Below are positions 36,696-44,445 of a DNA stretch of 58,712 nucleotides, piece after piece; positions within the stretch are counted from its first letter, which is position 1, and every line of letters starts with the position of its first letter. Source of the DNA: Bacteroidales bacterium (GTDB lineage: Bacteria > Bacteroidota > Bacteroidia > Bacteroidales > UBA932); assembly GCA_017615435.1 (NCBI GenBank), contig JAGAAF010000005.1, forward strand, positions 1-58,712. The letters are read 5' to 3'. The position numbers and the translations under genes were made by a program. The notes below the pieces were generated by a model, which made no database searches, was not told the DNA's origin, and saw nothing but the letters and a program-made list of their open reading frames with translations.

Positions 36696-37157
36696 TTAAG
36701 GCTGAAGTCCTGGTGATTCTTCGTGGACTTCCACGAGGATTATGGGGAGGCCAATGCCTCTCGAGAGGCCGATTAGACGATTGTCGATCCACTCCCGGCC
36801 CTGCTCTGGCTTGTCTTTGAAGGTTCTGGTGGTGAGCCTTTCGGCGCCGCTTATGATGAGGGCGCGGACAAAGCGGCGGTTGATGATTCCGGTGGCCTTG
36901 CGGAAGACCACTTCGAACTCTGGGTTCTTCTGGTCCAGGACATAGACATTACCGACCGCCTTTTCCTGAGGGATCAAGGTTTCGATGGCCTCTTTGTGGC
37001 CGTCCAGGGAGATGCAGATGACGGAGGTGTTCCACTTCTTGCGGAGGTCGTCCGCCATCTGGGCGACGATGAAGGATTCGCTCACTTCGTCAGTGGCGTT
37101 GATATGCTGAACACGACCTTTTTCGTAACCGGGGATCTGATTGATTATTTCTGCCAT
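36696..37157 (-). CDS. Small RecA/DnaB-like protein without a P-loop (hypothetical)
   Basis: A 153-aa protein. The order of strands resembles a RecA/DnaB core: an initial GRVQHINATDEVSES where a Walker A would be (no GKT/S), VICISLDGHKEAIE like the DnaB SLEM strand, a Walker-B-like RALIISGAERL, and GLSRGIGLPIILVEV like the DnaB LARELxxPVIALSQ strand. It would not hydrolyse ATP if this is right. The family call is tentative. The start MAEIINQ was chosen because ATG 37208 would lie upstream of the promoter repeats at 37174-37203. It is downstream of the PD-(D/E)XK gene on the same strand but has its own promoter. Confidence 0.65.
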   Translation of the reverse strand: MAEIINQIPGYEKGRVQHINATDEVSESFIVAQMADDLRKKWNTSVICISLDGHKEAIETLIPQEKAVGNVYVLDQKNPEFEVVFRKATGIINRRFVRALIISGAERLTTRTFKDKPEQGREWIDNRLIGLSRGIGLPIILVEVHEESPGLQP

Positions 37158-37173
37158 ATCTAGCTTTTTTCGG

Positions 37174-37203
37174 CAAAAATAACTAGACCTTCGGCAAAAA
37201 ATA
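37174..37203 (-). promoter_or_regulatory. Promoter with duplicated TTTTTGCCGAA element
   Basis: On the minus strand TATTTTTTGCCGAAG (37189-37203) is followed 21 bp later by TATTTTTGCCGAAA (37168-37181). The second contains the -7 box TATTTTTG (37174-37181), 16 nt before the ATG. The upstream TTTG is 13 nt from the -7 box, the same spacing as in the WYL gene promoter. Confidence 0.6.
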
Positions 37204-37216
37204 GGCATAAGAATAA

Positions 37217-37999
37217 TTATTTCACGCGAATAATTGTTGGCATAGCATCGAATACATATACAGGTTCTATTTTCATTCTATCAAACGCGAAACTATTCTC
37301 CTTACCGTTCTTCATCTTTATTTTGGCCACCTCTTGTTTGATTATATAAAATGGCAGTTTGTCCAAATTTAATTTAAGGGTTTGAGCAGATGATCTCAGT
37401 AATTCCTCAAACTTATTTAGTTGATCCACGTTCTCCTCGTCATAAAACAACTGATAAACCAATATTGGTTTCGCCCCATTGCGAGCAAAGCAAGCAGATG
37501 CGGTTCTATGAAGGAACTGATATGGCAGCGATTCGACATTAAGCAGTTCATCTGAAGTTTGGATTTCATATACATAAGAGGAAATATACCTCAGCCAACA
37601 ATCAATTATCTTCTTTTTATGATCTTGATTATTACACCATTCCTTGAGTAACGGCTTATATGCTTTATCTCTTACATACTCAGTATACTTTGCCTCTATC
37701 GTAATCTGCGTCTCAGGAAGAAGGATCATCAAATCCGTCATTGACGACTTAGAATATGGAAGTGTCTTTCCAGAATTGCCTTCCTGATATGCGGGAGTTG
37801 GATACTCAAAACAATAATTGGCATCAATAAGATTTGTATTTATTTTCTTACTTATTATTTCCTTATGTTTTAAATTCCTGTTAGGATGCCAGAAATCAGC
37901 AAGAGGAATGGAAGAAATTTTAATTGAATTAGTGTGAGAGTGGGAGAGAACATCCAATACTGTATCATACTCCCCTGTCGGATAATTAACGTAATACAT
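37217..37999 (-). CDS. PD-(D/E)XK nuclease-like protein of unknown role
   Basis: A 260-aa protein. Residues 86-105 show the nuclease-like arrangement: Asp89 in MTDLMILL, ten-odd residues, then Glu102-x-Lys104 in ITIEAKY, each on predicted beta-strands, preceded by Glu73 and followed by a long helix. This matches the PD-(D/E)XK core of restriction and repair nucleases, but activity is inferred. GC is low. Its ATG overlaps the WYL regulator stop by one base (TAATG), so the two are co-translated. No methyltransferase is nearby, so it is not a classical restriction-modification pair. Confidence 0.7.
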   Translation of the reverse strand: MYYVNYPTGEYDTVLDVLSHSHTNSIKISSIPLADFWHPNRNLKHKEIISKKINTNLIDANYCFEYPTPAYQEGNSGKTLPYSKSSMTDLMILLPETQITIEAKYTEYVRDKAYKPLLKEWCNNQDHKKKIIDCWLRYISSYVYEIQTSDELLNVESLPYQFLHRTASACFARNGAKPILVYQLFYDEENVDQLNKFEELLRSSAQTLKLNLDKLPFYIIKQEVAKIKMKNGKENSFAFDRMKIEPVYVFDAMPTIIRVK

Positions 38000-38910
38000 T
38001 ATTGTTTATAGTTTTTATTCATTGACTCGATAATGGTTATTATTTTATTCCTCAATCCGGCTGGCTCTAGAACCTCAACGGTATCCCCAAACGATAAGAT
38101 GTCCTGCTTGAAGTCATAGTCCGGGGCGAGGTTAAAGGCGAAGATGCTGTAGCCTTTGTGAGTCTCGATTTCTTCCTGGCTGCTATGAAGCGGCAGGGAG
38201 CGGAAGTAGCGAACCTGCTTGCCGTAGACCTTTAGGAGCACCTGCTGGGGCTTCATGTCGTCATATTTGCGAACGCCGTACAGGGATTGGAACCAGGCTT
38301 TGGCATCCAGACCATCTGGTAGCTTGAAGGTGTCGGGAAGGACTTCTACCTCAAGCATTCTATCAAGGGCGTACATGTGGGGCTTGAAGTCCTTGTCATA
38401 GTCCTTGTGGCCGTACAGGTACCAGCGGCGCTTGAACTCGCGGATGAAGTACGGTTCGAGCTCAAAGGTTCGTTCTTCATCCATCCGATAACCCTGATAA
38501 CGCACCTTCAGTTTCCTGTTATCCCGGATAGCCTGGATGACAGTAGTGAGGAACTGGTGGCTGGAGGGAACGTTCTCGAAGAAAATCCTGTCCTTCATCC
38601 CTGCGCTCTCGTTGAGGAGGGAGTTGAGGCTGAGTGCGTCCAGCATCCAGGAACGGATACCGGTTCCATCCATGTCTTCTTCGTTGACGATGCTGTAGGT
38701 GTTGTCCCTACGGTCGCAGACAATCTCAATACCAAAGATGTCGGAGATTGCTTCTATATGATTCGCGAACGTACGCGCAGGAAGGTCGCTTCCGAGTTCA
38801 TTAACGGAACTACGCCGCCATAACTGCCTGATTTGGGCCAGTGTAAGCGGCCCGCGGCTCTGGAGTGTCTCCAGCAGCCAGATGTAAGATTTGAAGTAAT
38901 TCTTTGCCAT
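37999..38910 (-). CDS. WYL domain transcriptional regulator
   Basis: A 303-aa regulator: N-terminal helix-turn-helix region (about 1-80, with TLAQIRQLWRR), then a WYL domain whose motif reads FKRRWYLYGHKD, with the basic strand KVRYQGYRMDEER before it, and a C-terminal WCX-like part. WYL domains bind single-stranded nucleic acids or nucleotides and commonly control DNA-damage and phage-defence genes. The start MAKNYF was selected by the -7 box 9 nt upstream; in-frame extension runs through the divergent gene promoter. It is the first gene of the WYL-nuclease operon. Confidence 0.9.
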   Translation of the reverse strand: MAKNYFKSYIWLLETLQSRGPLTLAQIRQLWRRSSVNELGSDLPARTFANHIEAISDIFGIEIVCDRRDNTYSIVNEEDMDGTGIRSWMLDALSLNSLLNESAGMKDRIFFENVPSSHQFLTTVIQAIRDNRKLKVRYQGYRMDEERTFELEPYFIREFKRRWYLYGHKDYDKDFKPHMYALDRMLEVEVLPDTFKLPDGLDAKAWFQSLYGVRKYDDMKPQQVLLKVYGKQVRYFRSLPLHSSQEEIETHKGYSIFAFNLAPDYDFKQDILSFGDTVEVLEPAGLRNKIITIIESMNKNYKQ

Positions 38911-38919
38911 AACTGAACA

Positions 38920-38947
38920 CAAAGGTAGCAATATCTTCGGCAAAAAA
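38920..38947 (-). promoter_or_regulatory. Promoter of the WYL operon with TTTTTTTGCCGAAG element
   Basis: -7 box TACCTTTG (38920-38927), 9 nt before the WYL ATG. Upstream lies TTTTTTTGCCGAAG (38934-38947); its TTTG is 13 nt from the -7 box, exactly as in the promoter at 37174-37203. Confidence 0.6.
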
Positions 38948-38967
38948 ATGGCAGAATACAGAAAAAG

Positions 38968-38975
38968 TACATTTG
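38968..38975 (+). promoter_or_regulatory. -7 box of the ClpP-like gene
   Basis: TACATTTG, followed immediately by CCGGAATCTTGCCGAT, which carries two more TTGCCG cores, giving a site related to the TTTGCCGAAG elements across the divergent gap. The leader to ATG 39029 is about 50 nt. Confidence 0.6.
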
Positions 38976-39028
38976 CCGGAATCTTGCCGATGCCCCGATT
39001 ACCTTTGCCACCAGAAAAAGACAAGATT

Positions 39029-39613
39029 ATGGAAATAAAGCAACTTGAGCCAAAGGACAAAGTGCTCACATTCTTCGGAGAATTCAAAAGCGCAAATGTA
39101 GAAAGCGCCATCAAAGAAATCGTCAAAATCAACATCTCCGACCAGGACTATCTGAAACAGTGCCGTCAATGGGCCATAGAGAACGGCCAAGATCCATCAC
39201 CGGCCAAACTTACGCCTATAGAGTTTTTCCTCTCTACCTATGGCGGAGCCTGCTATGATGGCCTGGCGCTTCACGATGTACTTGAATCGTCAAGCACTCC
39301 TGTTGAGGTCATCTGCACCGGCAAGATAATGTCTATGGGCATCATCGTTGCCCTGGGCGCCAAAGTGCGCAAGGCCTACCGGAATACAACCTTTATGATT
39401 CACCAGGTATCAGGAATCTCCTTCGGTACACTCCGGGAGATGGAGGACACCGTGGCGGAAGCTTCCCGCATCAATGAGATCCTCTTCAGCATCATCAAAT
39501 CCAAGACGAAGGTGACGGAGGATCAACTAAACGAGGTCCTTCAGAAGAAGAAAGACTGGTTCATGACAGCCGAGGAGGCGCTACGTTTAGGAATACTGAC
39601 GGAATTACTCTAA
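39029..39613 (+). CDS. Stand-alone ClpP-like serine protease
   Basis: A 194-aa protein of the ClpP/SDH fold. The oxyanion segment is STYGGACYDG, catalytic Ser102 is in GKIMSMGI, His125 in FMIHQVSG and Asp176 in KKDWFMTAEEA; all three residues are present at normal spacing. Housekeeping ClpP sits with tig or clpX in many bacteria, while this copy is alone, divergent from the WYL regulator, with no AAA+ unfoldase nearby. The start MEIKQL is chosen because the -7 box at 38968-38975 lies inside the longer in-frame reading. Partner and substrate are unknown. Confidence 0.85.
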   Translation: MEIKQLEPKDKVLTFFGEFKSANVESAIKEIVKINISDQDYLKQCRQWAIENGQDPSPAKLTPIEFFLSTYGGACYDGLALHDVLESSSTPVEVICTGKIMSMGIIVALGAKVRKAYRNTTFMIHQVSGISFGTLREMEDTVAEASRINEILFSIIKSKTKVTEDQLNEVLQKKKDWFMTAEEALRLGILTELL

Positions 39614-40131
39614 ATTGGTTTTAAGGTCGCATTTCGCTGCAGGAATCCGGAAGGGTTCCTGTATTGTTTCGGACCAAGTCCAAAACCATGTGTTTCCCAA
39701 GCACAAATAACCAAGGATCGCGCAGCGCCGAGCTCGTCGGGGCGGCTCAGCTCGCGCGATTGGAGCTTGCTGACTTGGCTTTGATGTACTATTTCCTGGT
39801 GTCGGGGCTCGGCAAAACCAGGCCTCGCCCCTTTTTAAACCGGGCACTCGCATAAACTCGTGCCCTGAGGGTTTTGCGGAAGGCCTCCAAGGGGACCTTC
39901 CGCGCAAACGTCCATTTTTCCCTCTCCCGCTAGAGCGAAGAGAAGTCGGCATCAGTCGCTCGGGCGCAAGCGCCGACAGGGCGTGCATACCTTCGGCGAA
40001 GTGACCGAAGGTATGTGCGAAAACGGCCTAAAACGCACATACCTCCCCAGAAATGAGGGGAGGTATGCACGGGGCCGGGCCAACCGGGGCTGGGCATGAC
40101 GATTATTCGGCCCTCGCTCGATCATCATCAT
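39614..40131. other. 518-bp structured noncoding region, possible mobile-element remnant
   Basis: No gene is convincing. The stretch is packed with hairpins: GGGGC..GCCCC around 39799-39832, GGGCACTCG/CGTGCCC at 39842-39866, GCGGAAGG..CCTTCCGC at 39875-39903, and two at 39985-40067. From memory it resembles the intergenic DNA near mobilisation genes of Bacteroides conjugative elements, but this is unverified. If so it is a scar of a transferred element or an oriT-like sequence. Confidence 0.45.
39985..40067. repeat. Two adjacent hairpins with CATACCT ends
   Basis: Hairpin 1: GCATACCTTCGG (39985-39996) with CCGAAGGTATGTGC (40005-40018). Hairpin 2: GCACATACCTCCCC (40035-40048) with GGGGAGGTATG (40057-40067). 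Both loops contain GAARTGA-like sequence. The arm ends ACATACCTC recur in the inverted repeat at 4925-5051. Confidence 0.7.
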
Positions 40132-41001
40132 TTACATCCTAGAGAGAAGCAAATCGGGATCTGTCTCCGACATCAAGGATACCGCAAACCATTTCTTGCC
40201 GAGATCTTTCAGTGACGCTCCAATTAGATACACTTGATTGTCCAGAATCAGGAAACGGTCGTGAGATTTCTTGAACTCTTTCACGTCAATGGCCGGATAC
40301 TGGGCGTTGTGTTTGGCGTTATCAAGTTTGAATTGTGGTGATATCTTTTGTGTGTAGATAGTTGCTGAAACTTCTGTTTCTCGTTTATCCAGCATAGTCA
40401 AGACCGTGTCATCCACATAGTTGTCGATAAGGACGATACGCGTCTTCGCACTTTTGATAAGATTGCATATGAACTCATAGGCGTCATAGATTTGACCGTC
40501 GAAGAAAATGCCTTCAACTGGAGGTAGTGACGTTTTAACAAAGAAATCTATCTTCTCTTCAGTCTTCGCCACCCTTCTTTCTAGTTGCTCCAAGCGAGGA
40601 TTAATGGCATATCCTTTTATCAGGTATTCTTTGAGGACGGAATTGGCCCAGATACGAAATTGGGTTCCACGTTTCGATTTCACCCGATATCCAACGGATA
40701 TAATGACATCCAGGTTATAAAACAACTTCTCATGCGTTTGGGTTTTATCCGCGATTGCGCCATGCCTGGTGGTTATTGCATTTTTTGCAACAACCACTTT
40801 AGGGTCAAGTTCTCCTTCAATAAAAATGTCTCTTATATGTCTGGATATAACAGACTTGTCTCTTTGAAAGAGTTCCGTCAACTGATCTTGAGTAAGCCAA
40901 ACAGAGTCTTTTTCAAATCTAACATCGAGACTAGTCGTTCCATCAGGAGTTATGTATATAACTATTTCTCCACTTGATTCTGTATTTGTTATGCTTTCCA
41001 T
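40132..41001 (-). CDS. RhuM/ORF6N-type DNA-binding protein with PLD-like C-terminus
   Basis: A 289-aa protein in two parts. The N-terminal half (about 20-130) has the RhuM signature: VWLTQDQLTELFQRDKSVIS helix-turn-helix region, HIRDIFIEGEL, then LDVIISVGYRVKSKRGTQFR. The C-terminal half (about 160-289) resembles a phospholipase-D-like domain, with SHDRFLILD and YLIGASLKDLGKK; only one HxK/R-like motif is seen. Such proteins are common on Bacteroidota mobile islands. Function is unknown; roles in defence or element regulation are guesses. Promoter box TATCTTTG at 41017-41024. Low GC. Confidence 0.85.
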   Translation of the reverse strand: MESITNTESSGEIVIYITPDGTTSLDVRFEKDSVWLTQDQLTELFQRDKSVISRHIRDIFIEGELDPKVVVAKNAITTRHGAIADKTQTHEKLFYNLDVIISVGYRVKSKRGTQFRIWANSVLKEYLIKGYAINPRLEQLERRVAKTEEKIDFFVKTSLPPVEGIFFDGQIYDAYEFICNLIKSAKTRIVLIDNYVDDTVLTMLDKRETEVSATIYTQKISPQFKLDNAKHNAQYPAIDVKEFKKSHDRFLILDNQVYLIGASLKDLGKKWFAVSLMSETDPDLLLSRM

Positions 41002-41016
41002 ATTTATTCATTTCCA

Positions 41017-41024
41017 CAAAGATA
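41017..41024 (-). promoter_or_regulatory. -7 box of the RhuM-like gene
   Basis: TATCTTTG on the minus strand, 15 nt before the ATG at 41001. No matching -33 element. Confidence 0.55.
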
Positions 41025-41041
41025 CCTTCAACAAACAAAAA

Positions 41042-41065
41042 AGTCAAGACCCGAAGATCTTGACT
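41042..41065 (-). terminator. Intrinsic terminator of the glnS operon
   Basis: On the minus strand AGTCAAGATC-TTCG-GGTCTTGACT is followed by TTTTTG. A stable UUCG-type loop closes a 10-bp stem with one G-U pair. It lies 30 nt after the glnS stop and marks the right edge of the accessory island. Confidence 0.9.
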
Positions 41066-41094
41066 ATCAGTAAGTTAAAGCTTTACAACGATGG

Positions 41095-42750
41095 TTATTC
41101 AGGTTTATAGGAGTCCTTCAGGGCGACGGTCTTGTTATAGACAGGGTGATCGGGGGTGGAGTCCTTGTCGGCGATGTAGTAGCCGACGCGCTCGAACTGG
41201 ACGGCGATGCCGGACTTGTCCTCGAGAAGGGCAGGCTCAGCATAGCCTTTTTCGACCACAAGGCTGTCCGGGTTAAGGAAATCTTTGTAGTCCTTGTCCT
41301 CAGGTACCTGACTCATATCGGCCAGGGTGAAGAGACGGTCGTACTGACGGAGCTCGATCTCCTTCATATAGGCCGTCGAGACCCAGTGGATAGTGCCCTT
41401 TACGGAGCGCCACTCGCCGCCGCCGGGACGGGTCGCAGGATCGTAGGTGCATTTCAGCTCCACGACCTTGCCGGAAGCGTCCTTGACAAGTTCGTTGCAC
41501 TTGATGATGTACGTGTATTTCAGACGCACTTCCCCGTCCGGTTTGAGGCGGAAGAACTTGTTCGGAGCATCCTCCATAAAGTCGGCCCTGTCGATAAGCA
41601 GTTCGCCGGTGAAAGGAACCTTACGGGTAGCGCCTTCCGGCTCCGCAGGGTTGAGCGGACAGTCGAACCACTCCACCTTGCCTTCCGGCCAGTTGGTGAG
41701 AGTCACCTTAATCGGATCGTCGGAAACCACCATATAGCGGTTGCTGCGGGCGTTGAGATCCTGACGCACGCACCACTCCAGCAGCTGGATGTCCATCAGC
41801 TGGTCGCGCTTCGTCACGCCTATCTTGTCACAGAACATCTTCAGCGCCTCGGGCGTGTAACCCCTGCGCCTTACGCCGCAAAGTGTAGGCATACGAGGGT
41901 CGTCCCAACCGGACACGAAGCCCTTCTGCACAAGCTCGAGGAGCTTGCGCTTGCTCATAAGCGTATAAGTCAGGTTCAGCCTCGCGAACTCGTACTGATG
42001 CGAAGGATAGATGCCGAGAGTCTGTATGTACCAGTCGTAAAGCGGACGATGGACGTCGAACTCGAGGGTGCAGATTGAGTGAGTGATATGCTCGATCGAG
42101 TCGCACTGGCCGTGGGTGAAATCATACATCGGGTAGATGCACCATTTGTCGCCCGTACGGTGGTGATGCGCGTGCTTGATGCGGTACATCAGAGGGTCGC
42201 GGAACATCATGTTCGGGTGGGCCATGTCGATCTTCGCGCGGAGCACCTTCTCGCCGTCCGCATACTTGCCTTCCTTCATCTCGCGGAAGAGCCTAAGATT
42301 CTCCTCCACGCTGCGATTGCGGTAAGGGCTCTCGATGCCGGGCTTGTCCACGGTGCCGCGATGCTCTGAGATCTCCTCCTGAGTCTCGTCGTCCACATAG
42401 GCCAGGCCGCGCTTGATCATATCCTCTGCCCACTCATAGAGTTGGTCGAAGTAGTCGGAGGCATACAGTTCCTTCTCCCACTGGAAGCCGAGCCACTTGA
42501 TGTCCTCCTTAATGGCGTCCACATACTCGGTGTCTTCCTTGGTGGGGTTGGTGTCGTCGTACCTGAGGTTGGTCTTTCCTCCGTATTTCTGCGCAAGGCC
42601 GAAGTTGATGCAAAGGCTCTTGGCGTGGCCCAGATGAAGATATCCGTTGGGCTCCGGAGGGAAACGGGTCAGGATTGAATCCACTTTCCCGGTTCTGAGA
42701 TCTTCCTCGATTATTTCCTCAAGGAAATTGAGTTTTCTTTCTTCTTCCAT
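41095..42750 (-). CDS. glnS: Glutaminyl-tRNA synthetase
   Basis: A 551-aa class I synthetase charging tRNA-Gln. HIGH-type motif HLGHAKS in the segment PPEPNGYLHLGHAKS, the acceptor-binding dipartite core with DDTNP, and the KMSKS-type LMSKRKL. C-terminal anticodon-binding beta-barrels are present. Its presence suggests direct charging of tRNA-Gln rather than only the amidotransferase route. Last gene of the six-gene operon, 3 nt after yicC. Confidence 0.96.
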   Translation of the reverse strand: MEEERKLNFLEEIIEEDLRTGKVDSILTRFPPEPNGYLHLGHAKSLCINFGLAQKYGGKTNLRYDDTNPTKEDTEYVDAIKEDIKWLGFQWEKELYASDYFDQLYEWAEDMIKRGLAYVDDETQEEISEHRGTVDKPGIESPYRNRSVEENLRLFREMKEGKYADGEKVLRAKIDMAHPNMMFRDPLMYRIKHAHHHRTGDKWCIYPMYDFTHGQCDSIEHITHSICTLEFDVHRPLYDWYIQTLGIYPSHQYEFARLNLTYTLMSKRKLLELVQKGFVSGWDDPRMPTLCGVRRRGYTPEALKMFCDKIGVTKRDQLMDIQLLEWCVRQDLNARSNRYMVVSDDPIKVTLTNWPEGKVEWFDCPLNPAEPEGATRKVPFTGELLIDRADFMEDAPNKFFRLKPDGEVRLKYTYIIKCNELVKDASGKVVELKCTYDPATRPGGGEWRSVKGTIHWVSTAYMKEIELRQYDRLFTLADMSQVPEDKDYKDFLNPDSLVVEKGYAEPALLEDKSGIAVQFERVGYYIADKDSTPDHPVYNKTVALKDSYKPE

Positions 42751-42753
42751 ACT

Positions 42754-43620
42754 CTATAAGATGTTCATTGACTGTTCACGTATTTTTTCAAGTTCGTCCT
42801 TGCAGCGGACGACGCACTTCTGGATGCCGGCGTGCGATGCTTTTGAGCCGGTGGTGTTGATCTCGCGCCCCATTTCCTGTATGATGAAACCCAGTTTCTT
42901 GCCGGGAAAAGGCTCGCCTTCCACCGTGTCCAGGAAGTACTTGCAATGCTGACGGAGACGCACCTTTTCTTCATTGATGTCCAGTTTCTCCAGGTACAGG
43001 ATCATCTCCTGCTCGAAGCGTTCACCGCCCATACTAATCTTCAGGTCGTCCGCAGCTTTCAGTATCTTGGCTCGGACCGTTTCGATCCTCTCGCCTTCCA
43101 TAGCCTCGATTTCGTCATAGAGGCTCAGAATGAGCTTCACTCGGCCGACTATATCCTTGTGCAGGGCTTCACCTTCGTGGATGCGGTATTCATCCACTTT
43201 GCGTAAGCACTCATCGAGGGCCGCCTCGACCACGGGCCAATTCTCATCTGTAATCAAGTCTTTCTTTCCTGCATCCAAAACATCCGGGAAACGAAGTATC
43301 GACGCAAGGACTGCAGGGTCAGTAGTTGATGATCCAAGCACAGGCTCCAACTGACGGCAATAATCCGCGACCAGATCGGTGTTGATCTTACTCGCTGAAA
43401 CTGCTGCAGTAGGTTCCCAGGTCAGAAACACGTCGATGGTCCCCCGGACGAGAGCGTCAGCGACCTTGCGGCGTACGAGGATGTCCTTGTCCTTGGGGAT
43501 GAGGGAGGTCTTCAGGCTCACCTCGGCGCTCTTGGCGTTAAGGCTCCTGATTTCCACAGTTAGGTTTCCTCCTTCAAGCTGCGCCACGGCCTTGCCGTAG
43601 CCTGTCATCGACCTTATCAT
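42754..43620 (-). CDS. yicC: YicC/YloC family endoribonuclease
   Basis: A 288-aa protein with the family N-terminus MIRSMTGYG, the SLNAKS block and the C-terminal GREINTTGSKA and VVRCKDELEKIREQ motifs. YicC of E. coli is a metal-dependent endoribonuclease involved in small-RNA turnover. Normal length. Its ATG immediately follows the stop of the metallophosphoesterase gene. Confidence 0.94.
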   Translation of the reverse strand: MIRSMTGYGKAVAQLEGGNLTVEIRSLNAKSAEVSLKTSLIPKDKDILVRRKVADALVRGTIDVFLTWEPTAAVSASKINTDLVADYCRQLEPVLGSSTTDPAVLASILRFPDVLDAGKKDLITDENWPVVEAALDECLRKVDEYRIHEGEALHKDIVGRVKLILSLYDEIEAMEGERIETVRAKILKAADDLKISMGGERFEQEMILYLEKLDINEEKVRLRQHCKYFLDTVEGEPFPGKKLGFIIQEMGREINTTGSKASHAGIQKCVVRCKDELEKIREQSMNIL

Positions 43621-44433
43621 TTATCTAACTATTATTTCTCCCATATCGTAGCCGAAGCAGCCGTCGGTAATAATCGGCACCTGTTTGCCGTCCGCATCGG
43701 CGATGTACACAAAACCGTCCACGAAAGTGTGCGAATGACCGCCTATGACCAAGTCCACTCCGTGCAGATGCGGAACGATATCCTGATCCTCCTGATATCC
43801 CAGATGCGAAAGGAAAATGACCATATTGCAGTGTTTGGTATCGCGAAGGTATTCGCTCCAATAATTGACGGATTCAGCGTCATCGAGCTGCTTCAACTGA
43901 GAAGAAATGGAGCTGGAGACCATCTTTGAGAGGTCTGAAGTCGCTCCGACCACACCTATCTTGAGGCCGCCTTTGCAAATGACCGCGTAAGGTTTGACCA
44001 ATCCGTCCAGAGGCGTTCCGCTGAAATCCACGTTTGCGCAGAGCACAGGGCTATTAATCTTCTTAACGCGGGCCGCGAGGTCAGCGAGGCCGTTGTCGAA
44101 TTCGTGGTTGCCAAGGGTGATGGCGTCATAGCCAAGTGCGTTGACGAGGTCCACCTCGAGAGCTCCGCCCAACACAGTATAGTACGAAGTGCCCTGGTTG
44201 AAATCGCCGGCGTGCAGAAGCACGACGTTGCTGCTTCCACGGGCATTGCGAACGCTGTCGATGATGGCGGCGCGCTCGATCACTCCCCCGCGGCCCTTGC
44301 GTGAGCCGTTCCTCGTCGCATCAAGGTGCGAATGAGTGTCGTTGACGTGCAGGATGGACAGGCTGGCTGAGGTAGTACCGCAGGAAACGGCGAGGAGCGC
44401 CGCTAAAGCCAAAACAAATACATTCTTTCTCAT
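43621..44433 (-). CDS. 5'-nucleotidase N-domain metallophosphoesterase lipoprotein
   Basis: A 270-aa lipoprotein (Cys18 in AVSC). It is the calcineurin-like catalytic domain of the 5'-nucleotidase/UshA family: VNDTHSH, HAGDFNQG, GNHEFDNG, FLSHLGY and GGHSH supply the dinuclear metal site. The C-terminal substrate-specificity domain is absent and is encoded by the next upstream gene (44446-45279). Together they would hydrolyse extracellular nucleotides. An AGGAGG lies 8 nt before the start, rare in this phylum. Confidence 0.9.
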   Translation of the reverse strand: MRKNVFVLALAALLAVSCGTTSASLSILHVNDTHSHLDATRNGSRKGRGGVIERAAIIDSVRNARGSSNVVLLHAGDFNQGTSYYTVLGGALEVDLVNALGYDAITLGNHEFDNGLADLAARVKKINSPVLCANVDFSGTPLDGLVKPYAVICKGGLKIGVVGATSDLSKMVSSSISSQLKQLDDAESVNYWSEYLRDTKHCNMVIFLSHLGYQEDQDIVPHLHGVDLVIGGHSHTFVDGFVYIADADGKQVPIITDGCFGYDMGEIIVR

Positions 44434-44445
44434 CGCTGTGCCCTC

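Noticed and set aside
37217..37999. Calling the PD-(D/E)XK-like gene a restriction endonuclease
   Set aside because: No methyltransferase or specificity subunit is nearby, and the motif alone does not identify a restriction enzyme.
39605..39988. 127-aa minus-strand open frame in the structured noncoding stretch
   Set aside because: Arg/Pro/Ser-rich, overlaps strong hairpins, no promoter or family. It may be annotated in other genomes by automatic tools but I see no support.
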